Shown piece by piece: positions 31,664 through 42,583 of a stretch of 64,000 bases of DNA. The notes below the pieces were generated by a model. The model was not told the DNA's origin, did no database searches, and saw only the letters and a list, made by a program, of their open reading frames with translations. Location of the stretch: contig OX335652.1 of assembly GCA_946894095.1 (NCBI GenBank), forward strand, positions 7,339,001 through 7,403,000. Reading direction: 5' to 3'. Position 1 is the first letter of the stretch. Each line of letters opens with the position of its first letter. The position numbers and the translations under genes were made by a program. This DNA is from Incurvaria masculella. Lineage: Eukaryota > Arthropoda > Insecta > Lepidoptera > Incurvariidae.

Positions 31664-31858
31664 AAAGAGCTTGTACTCGTAATATGTAGATCGGTTAGAT
31701 TTGGTACTAAGAGTAAGATCAGGTTAGTTTTATGAGATAAGAGAAAGATATCATTGTCAATAATCCGGGAAGTTGTAATGAGGTATCACAACTTTGACAA
31801 TATTACCACCCAAAATTTCAGCTGCCTCATCTTGTCGGAAAGACTTGACTTTTATGCG

Positions 31859-32058
31859 ACCTGACATGGATGGCTAATACCACACAACCAGCGTTATGAT
31901 ATTAGCCCAATACACCACATTCCCGAGGAGGTGCCATTCCAGGACCTTCCCTGTATGACCACGGCTACATTGAACTGGATGGAAAACACGGACAATTTTT
32001 CATTGCCGCTTCGACCATCTTTTCATCCAATGCGATGGTACCAACCCGGGCGGGCTTA
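31859..32058 (-). mobile_element. SINE fragment (3' half)
   Basis: GACATGGATGGCTAATACCA, GATATTAGCCCAATACACCA, TACATTGAACTGGATGGAAA and CATCCAATGCGATGGTACCA, matching the 6.3-kb SINE in reverse. The head is replaced by an unrelated GC-rich block (32060-32280) that I do not recognise. Confidence 0.8.
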
Positions 32059-32394
32059 AACTTGAGCACACCTGCTTCCGAAGGCTCGCGTATTTCGCAA
32101 ATGAATCAAACATTGAGGTATTCAAATCCGGCGAGCGGTTCTCACGGCCGACGCGGGCCTGCGACCTAAAATCACGACCGGCAGGTTGCGGTAGGTCCGC
32201 CTGGCGCGCCGGTCTCCGAGCCAGCTCACGCGTGTGTCCAAGGTCCGCCAGGCACGGATCTAGGGGGAAGGTCAATAGGTGGAATCGCCCCCCTCCCCCC
32301 AGTCACGACTAATAGAGTTACTTTATTTGAACCAATTTCAAAGCAAGACATACTATTGCCCCCAATAAGTATGAATGCCCACTCTGAGCCTTTT

Positions 32395-32653
32395 TTAGGG
32401 TTACGTACCCAAAGGGTACCGACGGAACCCTATTACTAATCCTCCGCTATCCGTCCGTCTGTCACAGGGCTGTATCGCATGAACGGTAGTAGGTGTGTAT
32501 TTATTTTGCCGCTATAACAATAAATTGGAAAAAATTAAAAACATTAAAAAATAAAGGGAAGGCCCCATGCAAAAAAACGTGATTTTTTTGTTCAATCTTG
32601 TACTATGGTACGGAACCCTTCATGTGCGAGTCCGATTCGCACTTTGCCGGTTT
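32395..32653 (-). mobile_element. MINE-2-like element, near full length
   Basis: TTTTTTAGGGTTACGTACCC to CACTTTGCCGGTTTAAT. The microsatellite is reduced to a single CCGTCCGTCT (32452-32461), the shortest of the well-preserved copies. Confidence 0.88.
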
Positions 32654-32727
32654 AATTTGATTGCCCTGTGACAGAACTGTATACTTTTGTCTCTACAGCG
32701 CCGCGCTGTTGCTGCTTTTTATATGTA

Positions 32728-33086
32728 TCTGGACATGGAAAGCTAATACCACACACACTGTCTGATATTAGCCCAACACACCGCATTCCCGAAGGAATTA
32801 GGTGCCATGCCGGGACCTTCCCTTTATGAGCACGGCTACATTGAACGAATTGGATTGTTTTTATTGCCGCTCGACTATCTTTTCATTCAATGCGATGGTA
32901 TCAACCCGGGCGGGTTGGGAAGGAGACCCACAGTTTTAAATGGATTCCGAACGATGGAACAGCTCACATTCTTGACGAAATGCACTTATCCAACTCAGAA
33001 AGAGAAATAAAGTAGTGCACAGACGGGGTCGGTATCGAACCCATGATCAAAGCAAGTCCCCGCGCTCCCGAGCTACAGCCGCCCTC
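32728..33086 (-). mobile_element. tRNA-derived SINE, full length
   Basis: On the minus strand the head reads GCGGCTGTAGCTCGGGAGCG (A box TAGCTCGGGAG) and GGGTTCGATACC (B box, about 33032-33043). The tail TGGACATGGAAAGCTAATAC lies at the left. Same family as the 6.3-kb copy. Confidence 0.82.
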
Positions 33087-33404
33087 GCTCCGTCGCCACA
33101 CACGTGATGAAGTCACGGACTCCACCTCTGCATCTCTTTTTTTTTAATATGTCAACCGTTGGTGGCTATGCTGAAGACCAAAGGTGCTCAGAAAAGCCAA
33201 ATACACCTCGCTTCGCGAAACCACGCTCAGCGAAGCACTTTACAAGCGGATTTGCGGATAATCGCTGAGCTATCGCGCTTCTTTAAATTACGCTTGAAGA
33301 CTCCAAAGTTATAGGCATGAGAAATGGCACCCGCCCGCCAGACTGGCGAGACCGACTCGTGAACGAAGTGCACTTCGGAGGCAGTTTCTCTATTGGGTCA
33401 TCTT

Positions 33405-33872
33405 GGTAGAGTCCCTCGGACCTGTGCATCCAATAACCAAACGCAATAATGTAACATGTGGTAGAGTCCCTCGGACCTGTGCATCCAATAACCAAACGCA
33501 ATAATGTAAGATGTGGTAGAATCCCTTTGACCTGTGCATCCAATATCCAAACTCAATAACGTAAGATGCGGTAAAGTCCCTCTTTACAGTGCATCCAATA
33601 TTCAATCGCAATAATGCAAGATATGGTAGAGTCCCTCTGACCTGTGCATCCAATATCCAAACGCAATAACGTAGAGTCCCTCTGACCTGTGCATCCAATA
33701 TCCTAACGCAATACGTAGAGTCCCTCTGACCTGTGCATCCAATATCCAAACGCAATCATGTAAGATGTGGTAGAGTCCCTCTGACCTGTGCATCCAATAT
33801 CCAAATGCAATAATGTAAGATGTGTAGAGTCCCTCTGACCTGTGCATCCAATATACAAATGCAATAATGTAA
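33405..33872. repeat. Minisatellite, 9 units of 44-55 bp
   Basis: Unit core GTCCCTCTGACCTGTGCATC, with starts at 33411, 33466, 33521, 33576, 33631, 33676, 33720, 33775 and 33829. Spacings are 55, 55, 55, 55, 45, 44, 55, 54. The two short units lack the TGTAAGATGTGG segment. Because 55 is not a multiple of three and no stop lies in the unit, the minus strand is open in several frames, giving repeated WMHRSEGLY, LDAQVRGTL and IGCTGQRDST; these are not genes. Confidence 0.97.
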
Positions 33873-33966
33873 CAACGAAAAAAATTTTGGTGTTTATAAG
33901 GATCAATATGAAAAAGATAAGACATTATTAAAATGACTAAACTGCATTGGTTGTACCTCGGCTCCA

Positions 33967-34446
33967 TTAAGGCGCTAGGACTAGCCAACTACTCGTGCCA
34001 TACAAATGCACTTTTTAACAAATGTAATAATATGTAGTGAAACGCTTCAGCAAATCCAAATAGAACTCCAGACAGATAATGGATTGTTAATATTTTTTTA
34101 TTCCATCATTTATTTAAATAATAATAAAAATAAAAAAAGTTGATTTTTTTCATTAGAAATCTGAAAGTCATTCGATTTCTAGATATAAGCAAAAACAGCA
34201 TATATGCATAAACAAAAAATTCCATTTGCTTTTAGATTTCTACATTTAGTCAAAAAAGTTCGGAAATGGACACCGTTTCCGCAATGTATTTTGTATAGAA
34301 AAAGGAAACATACATTAACGAAAATCATTCGATTCCTAGACAAGGAATCATATATTGTAAGGATGACACTTATAATCGTCAGACTTAGTTAGTTTACTTG
34401 GGGTGCCTCGTCTAACTTTGCGATTTGGCTAGTACCAGGCCCTTAA
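33967..34446. mobile_element. TTAA-flanked MITE, piggyBac-like, copy 1
   Basis: TTAA at both ends (33967-33970, 34443-34446). Ends GGCGCTAGGACTAGCCAA and, inverted, GGGCCTGGTACTAGCCAA match at 14 of 18 positions. Interior is A/T-rich with GGACACCGTTTCCGCAATG and TTGATTCC/GATTCCTAGACAAGGAATC (a small palindrome). 480 bp, no coding capacity. A second copy is at 56788-57428. TTAA duplication is typical of piggyBac; Kolobok elements also use it. Confidence 0.85.
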
Positions 34447-34554
34447 TAGTAATTAGTTCGAGCGGATGAATACACTGAATACGTACCTGAGTTCAATGCG
34501 GGTGGTCTTTGATGGGCGAACTTGCATGAGCATATTTTAATAACAAGGAAAAGC

Positions 34555-34910
34555 TATGTACCAAACGAACTTCGTTAACTTATCATTTGAAAACTGTTCA
34601 TACTGTTCAAATTGACTTGATATTTTGTATATAATATCAGGAAACACATATCTGTGTCAGCGCGTTTTTGTATTTTTGAACCGACTTCACAAAAGAAGGA
34701 GGTTCTATGTTCGACTTTATTTAAAATCTAAACCGAGTCAAATGATATTGGTGAATCCTTTGTGGTTTGACAAAACATACATGTTTTATTGGAAGAACCA
34801 AAGAAGTGCAGACACATATTATATATTTGCTGCCTGATATTATATACTGACATAATACTAACTACATTTTTATGGGGAGCGTAATTTTTCGACGCTTGTG
34901 ATTGCTAAAG
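34555..34910. mobile_element. Diverged relative of the 14.5-kb foldback MITE
   Basis: Shares TATCATTTGAAAAC, TTGATATTTT..ATAATATCAGG and CACATATCTGTGTCAGCGCG on the left, GACACATATTATAT and ATGGGGAGCGTAATTTTTCG and GACGCTTGTG on the right, with 14486-14845. The piece AACCGACTTC..AAGGAGGTTCT (34678-34715) lies inside it and is absent at the corresponding place in the 14.5-kb copy, so it may be a nested insertion. Confidence 0.55.
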
Positions 34911-34919
34911 CTTTCAGAA

Positions 34920-35565
34920 CGTTCTAAATATGCTGTTCTTACTTTTTTTATTTAGTTTCCATTACTTCCGAAAGTAATTTGCGTTCCGTATACAACTAGA
35001 CTCTGCATGATTCATTGGTTCGAGAGATCTGTGTCAGTACTATGTATTCACATATGGACATTCGAATCAAGGCGTTAACGGAACTGAATTCGGTTGTAAA
35101 TAAACACGGTTAGTAATACAAGCGAGAACCAGTTCTGCAGAAGTGGAAGTCAACGATTAGGCAAATGTCAGTGACCCGTCAAAGTATGGCAATATTGACT
35201 CAATCGCTGGTCACGGCAGCACCAAAGTAAACTCGTTTAGTTTAAGTATACGTGTTATCAATATCTTATAGTACCGTACAAAAGAGAGATAAGTCTGATG
35301 ATCAGATCGAAAAAGTATGAAAAAAGAAAATATTCTCATTTGCGTTGTTGTATACAGACTAGTCAATATTTATCGTCTATTAAATATATTATAGTTATAA
35401 TATTTATCGGCTTTTAAATATAGTTATAATAATACTAGTTATAATCTGAGGATAGCCGTGGTCTCATGGCAACAGGTTGCCATGCCAACTACCCTAACAA
35501 AACAATACATTAAGCGATCATAAGCTTTAGGGCAAGCGATCAACCATTTATCAAAAAATTATACT
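34920..35565. other. Stretch without recognised features
   Basis: TATAGTTATAAT-type repetition near 35390-35445. No gene seen. Confidence 0.4.
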
Positions 35566-35569
35566 TAGT

Positions 35570-36106
35570 TTAGAAGTTATGAGCATATTCATACATACAT
35601 ATATACCGGACAAGCTCATAACCCTCCTTTTGCTTCTCCGCAGTCGGATAAAAAGGAAAACTTCCAACCCAACTTAGTCGCAAATGTTTTGGAGTGTTTT
35701 TGTTCGTGGGAACGGACCTGGCAAACGCATAAAGAACATTCGCGGGATGGTGATGTCTTTTCTCTTCCGTGATCTGGATATAGGATGCAGGAATACGTAT
35801 TTGCTTAGGTATGTCAGACGGAAAACTGGCTGAGCGATTGGTACAAGTAAGTGCCATAATTGGATTTTGCACGGCGGTATAATTTTTTTCATAACAATCA
35901 TGTTCATTAAAATATATGTACTCACATGAGGGACGCAGCCATAGGTCACTTACCAGCGAACTGACCGACAACTTATGCAAGCGGAGTTGCATCAGACCGA
36001 AAAATCCGTTGCATTTCTCAAGAGGCAATTTATCTCGGATGCTCGGAGCCCGCCACAGTGCCAGCCCATGCAATAAAATGCATTCGACACGCGCTCCGGT
36101 CGACAA
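35570..36106 (-). other. Longest open frame of the window, 178 codons, unrecognised
   Basis: Begins MSTGARVECILLHGLALWRA and ends with a tyrosine-rich tail (YICMYEYAHNF). I see no signal peptide, membrane segment, zinc finger or transposase motif. The opposite strand is also partly open (35916-36215) and the start lies in a GC-rich block (36090-36190), which favours long frames by chance. A host exon cannot be ruled out, but I do not call one. Confidence 0.2.
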
Positions 36107-36356
36107 GTGGCGTGTTCCGGGTGCGCGGAGGGAGGGGGAGGCACGTCCGGCGCTTCAGATGCGCAGGCGCAGCGTCCGGTCGCTGAGAGAGCTCTCACCA
36201 TCTTGCGCAAAGTGATACGAGCACTTTCGGCCTGTTTGCCATCAATAAGTGGCCGATGGAAACTCCGTTACATTTTTCTTATTTAAAGTGACACATCAAG
36301 TGACACACAAAATTGTCAAGAAGTTTTGAAGTTTTGACTGTATTTTTATGTTTCTC

Positions 36357-36635
36357 TTTAGGGTTTCGTACCCAAAGAGTGCCAATCGGAACCCTATTAT
36401 TAAGCCTGCACTGTCCGCCCGTCCGTCCGTCAGTCCGTTCGTCCTTCTGTCACAGGGCTGTATCTCATTAACCATAATAGGTGTCTACCTATTATAAGTA
36501 GCTTAAATATTCACACAGTGTCTATTTCTGTTGCCGCTTTAACAACAAATCGTAAAAAAATGCTAATTAAAGGCGTGGCCCCAAGAAACGTGATTTATTT
36601 GGGTCAAATCTTGTATAATAGTACGGAACCCTTCA
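36357..36635 (-). mobile_element. MINE-2-like element, decayed
   Basis: TTTAGGGTTTCGTACCCAAA to GTACGGAACCCTTCAGG then T6; the GGCCAAGTGCGAG segment is missing after the ACCCTTC. GTCC tract is interrupted (36417-36445). More substitutions than most copies, so probably older. Confidence 0.82.
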
Positions 36636-36639
36636 GGTT

Positions 36640-37423
36640 TTTTCTTACTTTTTACGGCTTACTTACTTACTTTTTGTTTTGATGAGGATCATGAAGCAAG
36701 GACACATTAAATGAAGAAATTAATCTGAAAAAATACTGTTTTATGAGTATAGTGCAAAAATGTTTTTCGAATATTTTTAGATTAAAAGACAAATTTGCCT
36801 TCCTTCATCTGGCGTCCCTATGATTCCCCATAACAATAATTATATTATACCTATCTGCTATATACTGTAATTATATTATGGATATTTTTTTTTTACTTTT
36901 CAACGTTTTTAAATGTGACTATTTCGAAATAATTGTTTACAATTTTATTAAGAATAGCTTTATGGCTGTTGGCGTATCCGATCTGATACGGTCAAGAAAG
37001 AGGCAAAAAAACATTTTAGTCTTCAATATAGCGAACACGGCGAACTTATCTAACTTACGACCCGAGCTGTAATTATTCACCATCACTGGATGGAGAACAC
37101 GTGGACAAAATGTCCCAGAAAATCTATACCTGTATACCTACCTCGATTACAAGGAGCGGCAAATTACGAGCTAAAAATAATGCTGCAGGACGATAAACGT
37201 AAGATCACTAGCAGTAAAAGTCAACCTCTAAAGTAAGAAGTTAACCACTTATCTTAGGGTCATAAAACACAAAGTAAACAGGGCTCTGCAAAGGTAAACA
37301 TACACTAGTATGCAGGCAACAGCACCTTTCTCGTCGTCGCAGGCGTGGCCCGACAAAAAGCTCGCCGCATGTTGGCACTGCCACAGTACAGAGAGAAGCA
37401 GTAGGGGAACCCCATGGATATTA
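36640..37423. other. Stretch without recognised features
   Basis: A/T-rich. The last 100 bases before the LTR element are more GC-balanced. No gene or repeat recognised. Confidence 0.4.
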
Positions 37424-38396
37424 GTATTGTGGAGAGATGAAAAGGTGGGTCAGGTCTTGAGACCCACGGCTGCGCAGCTGCTCTCCCCTAGTCGTGATTT
37501 GAATGTTGTATATGGGTTAACTCGCTGGGAAACTTCGTTAGTGCGATATAGACTTCATGTGTAGATGGTAGCGCCATCTAGCGCCATGTTAACTAGCTTC
37601 TATGCATCTGTTTGTTGATTTGTGGCATGTGAAACTAGCAGCTCTCAGTAGAGGGCGCTAGGTCGCAACATCACTTTCCCCCAGTCGATTGGCAAGTTGC
37701 CATGAAGACGGCTGCTGGTTTCGGTGCTGATCGTCAGTGTCCAGTGTGACGCGGTGAGTCGGTCGTGGTGCTGGATGACGGAGCGCTGGAGGTGCCCAGT
37801 GCGACGCGGTGAGTCGGTCGTGATGCTGGGTGACGGCTGCCGGAGGTGCCCAGTGTGACGCGGTGAGTCGGTCGTGATGCTGGGTGACGGCTGCCGGATG
37901 TGATGATGTTACCGGCGTCCTAGTTGGCGTATCGATACACCTACTTAGGACGATGGTGCTGAGTTTTCTTCTGCTGGGTTGGAGTGATGCTGGATGACGA
38001 CATACTTGAGTTACTACCGGTGAGACCCGTTGGTGGGAGGCCGGTAGCAACTGTCGTGACTGCTGGAAGTATACCTTGTTGTGACTAGAGGAGGCGTGGT
38101 TGTTGTTATAGAATCACGTCGGGATGCTGGATCAAGTCGGGGTCCCCACTGTGGAGAGATGAAAAGGTGGGTCAGGTCTTGAGACCCACGGCTGCGCAGC
38201 TGCTCTCCCCTAGTCGTGATTTGAATGTAGTATATGTGTTAACTCGCTGGGAAACTTCGTTAGTGCGATATAGACTTCATGTGTAGCAGGTAGCGCCATC
38301 TAGCGCCATGTTAACTAGTTTCTATGCATCTGTTTGTTGATTTGTGGCATGTGAAACTGGAAGCTCTCAGTAGAGGGCGCTAGGTCGCTACAGTAT
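37424..38396. mobile_element. TRIM-like LTR element without genes
   Basis: Two 243-bp direct repeats, 37428-37670 and 38150-38392, each beginning TGTGGAGAGATG and ending CAACA or CTACA (TG...CA ends). They differ at about 8 positions (about 97% identity). The 4-bp GTAT flanks both sides (37424-37427 and 38393-38396), a target duplication of the size used by LTR retrotransposons. The interior (37671-38149, 479 bp) has no gag or pol frame. A primer-binding site or polypurine tract is not convincing to my eye. A terminal-repeat retrotransposon in miniature (non-autonomous) is the best reading; orientation is therefore not assigned. Confidence 0.85.
37744..37900. repeat. Three 54-55-bp repeats inside the LTR element
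   Basis: Units begin GTGTGACGCGGTGAGTCGGT at 37744, 37799 (GTGCGACG variant) and 37853. The second and third are nearly identical over GTGATGCTGGGTGACGGCTG; the first differs (GGTGCTGGATGACGGAGCG). Confidence 0.92.
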
Positions 38397-38399
38397 TAT

Positions 38400-38748
38400 C
38401 TTTGCCCATGGCCTGCATAGCCGAGGCGATGTTTGTATATTGTAATGATTAAATGCATAGCAACCACCGTCCAGAAGGAGTTATGCAGGTGCCATGCTTC
38501 GATTTTTTTTATTTGAGCACTGGTACTCATTAAACAGAACGAAAAAGACGGACAATTTCATGGAATCCTCAATAGGATGCCCATCTAGTGCCTCGCATGG
38601 CAACTCGCGGAGGTGGATTTGCGAGGTGAGGTTGATTTAATTTTTTTGAGCACTTTTGGTCTCTTGGCATACCCACAAATAATGTTTTTTTTTTAAAACA
38701 TATGGAACATACCGTTTTACACGGTTTCCGAAGTACTTGAATTTAAAC
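38400..38748. other. Stretch without recognised features
   Basis: No gene or repeat recognised; T- and A-runs at 38505 and 38687. Confidence 0.4.
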
Positions 38749-38749
38749 A

Positions 38750-38877
38750 CTTGGCATTGAAAAATTGTCCGTGCTTTCCATCCAGTTCAAAGTAGCTGTG
38801 CTCATAAAGGGAAGGTCCTAATTCCTGCGGGAGTGTGGTGTACCTATTGGGTTATTCCATGTCAGATTCCACAAACA
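38750..38877 (+). mobile_element. SINE fragment (3' part)
   Basis: TTGAAAAATTGTCCGTGCTT, CCATCCAGTTCAAAGTAGC, CATAAAGGGAAGGTCCTAAT and TTCCATGTCAGATTCC correspond in order to the end of the 6.3-kb SINE; the head is absent. Confidence 0.8.
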
Positions 38878-38879
38878 AA

Positions 38880-40748
38880 AATGTTGGCATGCTCCTCAAA
38901 AACTGGTTGCAAAAACAGGATTAAATTCGGAAGGTGATTAACTCCATCTTGAAAACGTTCATGCGCAGTGCACCAACCATACTGAAAACCTCAACAAATA
39001 GGTTAGCACCGAATGTCTTCAATTGACACTGTACCCACTGCTCTCTTCTGTATACTGGTAGCAGAGGTGTGTCGCAAGACAAGTGCAACATAAATTAGAT
39101 CGTTGGCCACCGATCCAGAATATTCTATCGCCACAATGCGAGTACATTATACGAAGTGCACATTAGCGAGAAAAAAACACTGTCGCACGTGTCGAACGGA
39201 ACAAGATGGACGTACTTGACTCTATGTACAGGTGATATGAGTTATGGTTCACATTAAATTGGAAAGTTTTACAGAACTTTCTGGTTATCCTAGTTTTACT
39301 CAAGTCGGGCATGTAGAAAGCTGAACATTCGTATTGTAGGTGTATAAACCCCAGTTTATATAACCGGCGAATTAAACTAGATAATACATTAGTATATAAC
39401 CATCGATATATTCTAAAACTATATAACATATTTTGCATCTGTCGTGGGGTAGACAGAAAATCTGCCTGGATTTGCCTAAATTACTAGGGATTTAATAGCA
39501 GAAGGCAATATACTCATAGTGTACCTATTACCTACTGCTGATGTGGCAAATAGAGTAACAAACGCAGAGGAGGTGGGTTCGCGGAAAGCGGTGGATTCGG
39601 AATGACGTACCCTATGTACCCTCCCTCGTGGGAACCCTAATTATATCTGTATTGGCGTACTTACCTGGAGACGCCATAATGGTAATCTCAGCTCGTTTAA
39701 TCTCAGAGAGGTTGACTTCAATAAACGCAATGGATGAAGATGTGGTGAACTCATTATTCTGTAGCCACAGTTAAGCCATTCAATTGTGTTCTGTGGTCGT
39801 GATTTGCTCATTTATTTTATTTTAAATTATATTATTGTACTCTTCACTCCGAAATAAGTGTTAAATGCGATTTGTGGGTCATGAACGTCTGTACTTATGT
39901 ATGTAATGTCATTAGGTGCAACGGTGTAGCCTGGTTCCGTTCCCAAGCATTGCCACGTTTGACCTCCGTGAAGAACGAAGGAAAAATGCAGTTTCTATCA
40001 CCTAAACTTGGAAAACTTTCACGCTAATATTATGCAACAATAATAAGTTAGTATTAAAATTATAATAAGTGGGTTTTGGTAATGATGTGACAACTATTAT
40101 TGAATAAATATTATTTATGAATGGAAGGACAGTATCGCGAAATACCTGATCATGCATTCCGAAATGTGTTGTCATACAAGAATACATATTCCATTGTGTG
40201 AATGGATATTAATCTCAGCAATAGCGTGTCCTATGAGTCCTTGCCTCGCAAATCTGCATGTTCACCGCACCGCCACCGCGCCGCCCCGCAACAGTGACCA
40301 GGCACAATATACGAGTAATATCTATCTAGGCCACGTATTTGGAGCCTGCAATTTATAGGAAAGCTAAGCTGATTCTTGTTCGAAAGAACCCTCCAAAGAT
40401 ATCGGCCTTCGGTCGTCAACATTTGAGGTTGGACTCGCAGGGGCATGTGGTTAGCAGCAGGAGGCAGATTCAGCCAGCCGCGTGATGTATTAGGTATGTG
40501 CATCGGGAAGTAAGTGTGCGAAACTAAACACTCCGGCTCCATACTGGAGATATGGGAGTAAGCCTATCCGTCGTCTGCCCAGCTCCGGTACCTATCTGGA
40601 TAATAAGGAGTTGACATCGTCCACGTTATATGCGGAGGCGGCAAGGCCTAGCGAAGACATGCTGGACAAGCTTTTTTATCACAACTTTACTTTACCAGTT
40701 AAATTGTCATTTTTTTTTTTTATTTGTTAGAATAGAAGAAGTGCAAAA
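38880..40748. other. Long stretch without recognised features
   Basis: No gene or repeat family recognised. A short GC-rich patch (CGCACCGCCACCGCGCCGCC) is at 40266-40285. The minus-strand 103-codon frame at 40231-40542 has no motif. Confidence 0.35.
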
Positions 40749-40750
40749 AA

Positions 40751-40986
40751 CCGCCAAGTGCGAGTCGGACTCGCACACGAAGGGTTCCGAACCATCGTAC
40801 AAGATTTAACGTTTTTTCCTCCTCTCCATTTTATTTTTACTATTTGTTGTTTTAACGACAACATAAATACACTTTCTGTAAATACTCAGCTGTCTACCTG
40901 TTAAGGTTCATAAGATACAGTCAGGGCCCGCCGAGAGACAGACGGATGGGTTCCGTGGGCACCGTTTGGGTACGGACCCTAAAAAG
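40751..40986 (+). mobile_element. MINE-2-like element with internal deletions
   Basis: Starts CCGCCAAGTGCGAGTCGGAC after A6 and ends TTTGGGTACGGACCCTAAAAA. The GACG microsatellite is almost gone and the GGCTTAGTAATAGG part is deleted (GACGGATGGGTTCCGTGGGC). A degraded copy. Confidence 0.85.
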
Positions 40987-40989
40987 GAA

Positions 40990-41296
40990 CTACGGTAATT
41001 ATTCATAATGATTTCACAGATGCTTCCCCGCCTACAACCTCATAGGTCTGAGCGGAAGTTATCCTTCTCCTGTAGGTAGGGTCTATGAACCTGGAACTAT
41101 TACCATAAACTCACAATGGAGTTCCGAAAGAATGGGCCCGAACCCCACCCACGTGGTGACGCATGACATGTGCGGGGGCCCACCCAAAACGTGCCGACCT
41201 CCGACTAGTTGACTAATGGAACATCATCGTAAATTGTTCTCTGCAATGTTTTGATCCTGCGCAGTGGCCTTATTTCCAAAAGTTTATATTTATTAA
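40990..41296. other. Stretch without recognised features
   Basis: No gene or repeat recognised. Confidence 0.4.
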
Positions 41297-41298
41297 AT

Positions 41299-42121
41299 AC
41301 TAGCTGCGGTACCCGGCTCCGCTCGGGTCAATGTTGTGTTGGATTGATTTCGGTCTGAATTATTTCCTGAATAACAAGTAACCCATGCCAAAAGGCTGGT
41401 CCAGGACTATGTATCCATCTACCAAATTTAATCAAAATGGTTTAAACCGATATGGCATGATTTAATGATAAACATCGACACATTCCCTTTCTGTAGGCCT
41501 TTTTAACACCTACAATTTTCAAGTACATAGTTTTCATTTTTCTCCTAAGGTTTGTATTAAATATTAAAAAATTACATACGAAATTTGTGCTTGTTGGTCG
41601 CTCCTTATATTAATGAAAACCATATTAAAAAGTCCGTTGCGTGGTTTAGAAGAAGTAAACGAAGAAAACAAGGCAGATAGTGATTACCCCCAAGCCGCCG
41701 CCTCGGGGCATTTCGGTTTGTATGACAGCTACATCTCAACGTAAGCGGAACTGAATTTTATATAGCCTATCCTGTGTCCCGTGTATTTATATTTAAGTGT
41801 AGTTTCATCAAATTCTGATGATCGGTTTAAGAGTTATGGAGGAACATACATACAGAACTGATTTCTAAAAATCATCAATATAGTCTTAGTATCATACAAA
41901 AAGTCTTCAAACGAAGTATCTTAGAAAACAAAGCAACTTACTCCATGAACACCCCTTACAGATTTATTATTAGTATAGATAAAAATCTCCACAAATGTCC
42001 TTTCCCAACGTCTAGACTCTCCCTATACCTAAATACCAAATTTCATCAAAATTTGTTTAGCGGTTTAGGCGTCAAAACGTAACAGACCGAGTTACTTTCA
42101 CATTTATAATATTAGCATGAA
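41299..42121 (+). mobile_element. Interspersed repeat with GCGGTACCCGG head, longest copy
   Basis: Head TAGCTGCGGTACCCGGCTCC; body with GGCTGGTCCAGGACTATGTA and ACCAAATTTAATCAAAATGG; end with CAAAATTTGTTTAGCGGTTT, AACAGACCGAGTTACTTTCA and TTATAATATTAGCATG. No coding capacity in about 820 bp. The end segment recurs at 42531-42583 and 49780-49839. Confidence 0.7.
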
Positions 42122-42175
42122 TTACCTAACCTAACTAATAGGTTTAGGTTAGGTTTTAGGAATAACCTAACTATA
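42122..42175. repeat. Degenerate CCTAA/TTAGG tract with both orientations
   Basis: CCTAACCTAAC, then GGTTTAGGTTAGGTTTTAGG, then AACCTAACTA: telomere-type units switching strand twice within 55 bp, which allows a small hairpin. Interstitial. Confidence 0.6.
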
Positions 42176-42240
42176 CTCAAACTATCATCCCCCTTTTCAC
42201 TCCCTTCGAGTTTAATTTTCGCCACAAAACCAAACTAAAA

Positions 42241-42531
42241 ACCGGCCAAGTGCGAGTCGGACTCGCACACAAAGGGTTCCGTACCATCGCACAAGATTTA
42301 CAAAAAAAACAGGTTTTTTTGTATGGGGCCCCCCTTTAATTATTATTATTTTATAATGTCACCTATTTGTTGTTATAGCGGCAAAACAATTACATAATCT
42401 GTGAAAATTTCAGCTTCCTACCTGTTATGGTTCATGAGATACAGCCCTGTGACAGACGGACGGACGGACGGACAGCGGAGGCTTAGTAATAGGGTTCCGA
42501 TTTCACCCTTTGGGTACGGAACCCTAAAAAC
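42241..42531 (+). mobile_element. MINE-2-like element, full length
   Basis: CCGGCCAAGTGCGAGTCGGA to GGGTACGGAACCCTAAAAA; 4 GACG units (42457-42474). Immediately followed by the 3' end of a GCGGTACCCGG repeat (ACAGACAGGTAGAGATACTT), so it probably inserted into a second copy of that repeat whose front part is lost or is the diverged sequence 42176-42240. Confidence 0.92.
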
Positions 42532-42583
42532 GCAACAGACAGGTAGAGATACTTTCGCATTTATAATATTAGTATGGATTTTA
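42531..42583 (+). mobile_element. 3' end fragment of a GCGGTACCCGG-type repeat
   Basis: GCAACAGACAGGTAGAGATA, then CTTTCGCATTTATAATATTA, GTATGG: matches the last 50 bp of the copies at 42.07-42.12 and 49.79-49.84 kb. Confidence 0.65.

Noticed and set aside
33390..33988. Three overlapping minus-strand frames of 67-128 codons
   Set aside because: Produced by a stop-free 55-bp minisatellite; different frames give shifted versions of the same peptide.
35570..36106. 178-codon frame as a host gene
   Set aside because: No recognisable domain, GC-rich start, and the opposite strand is also open. Kept only as an unrecognised frame.
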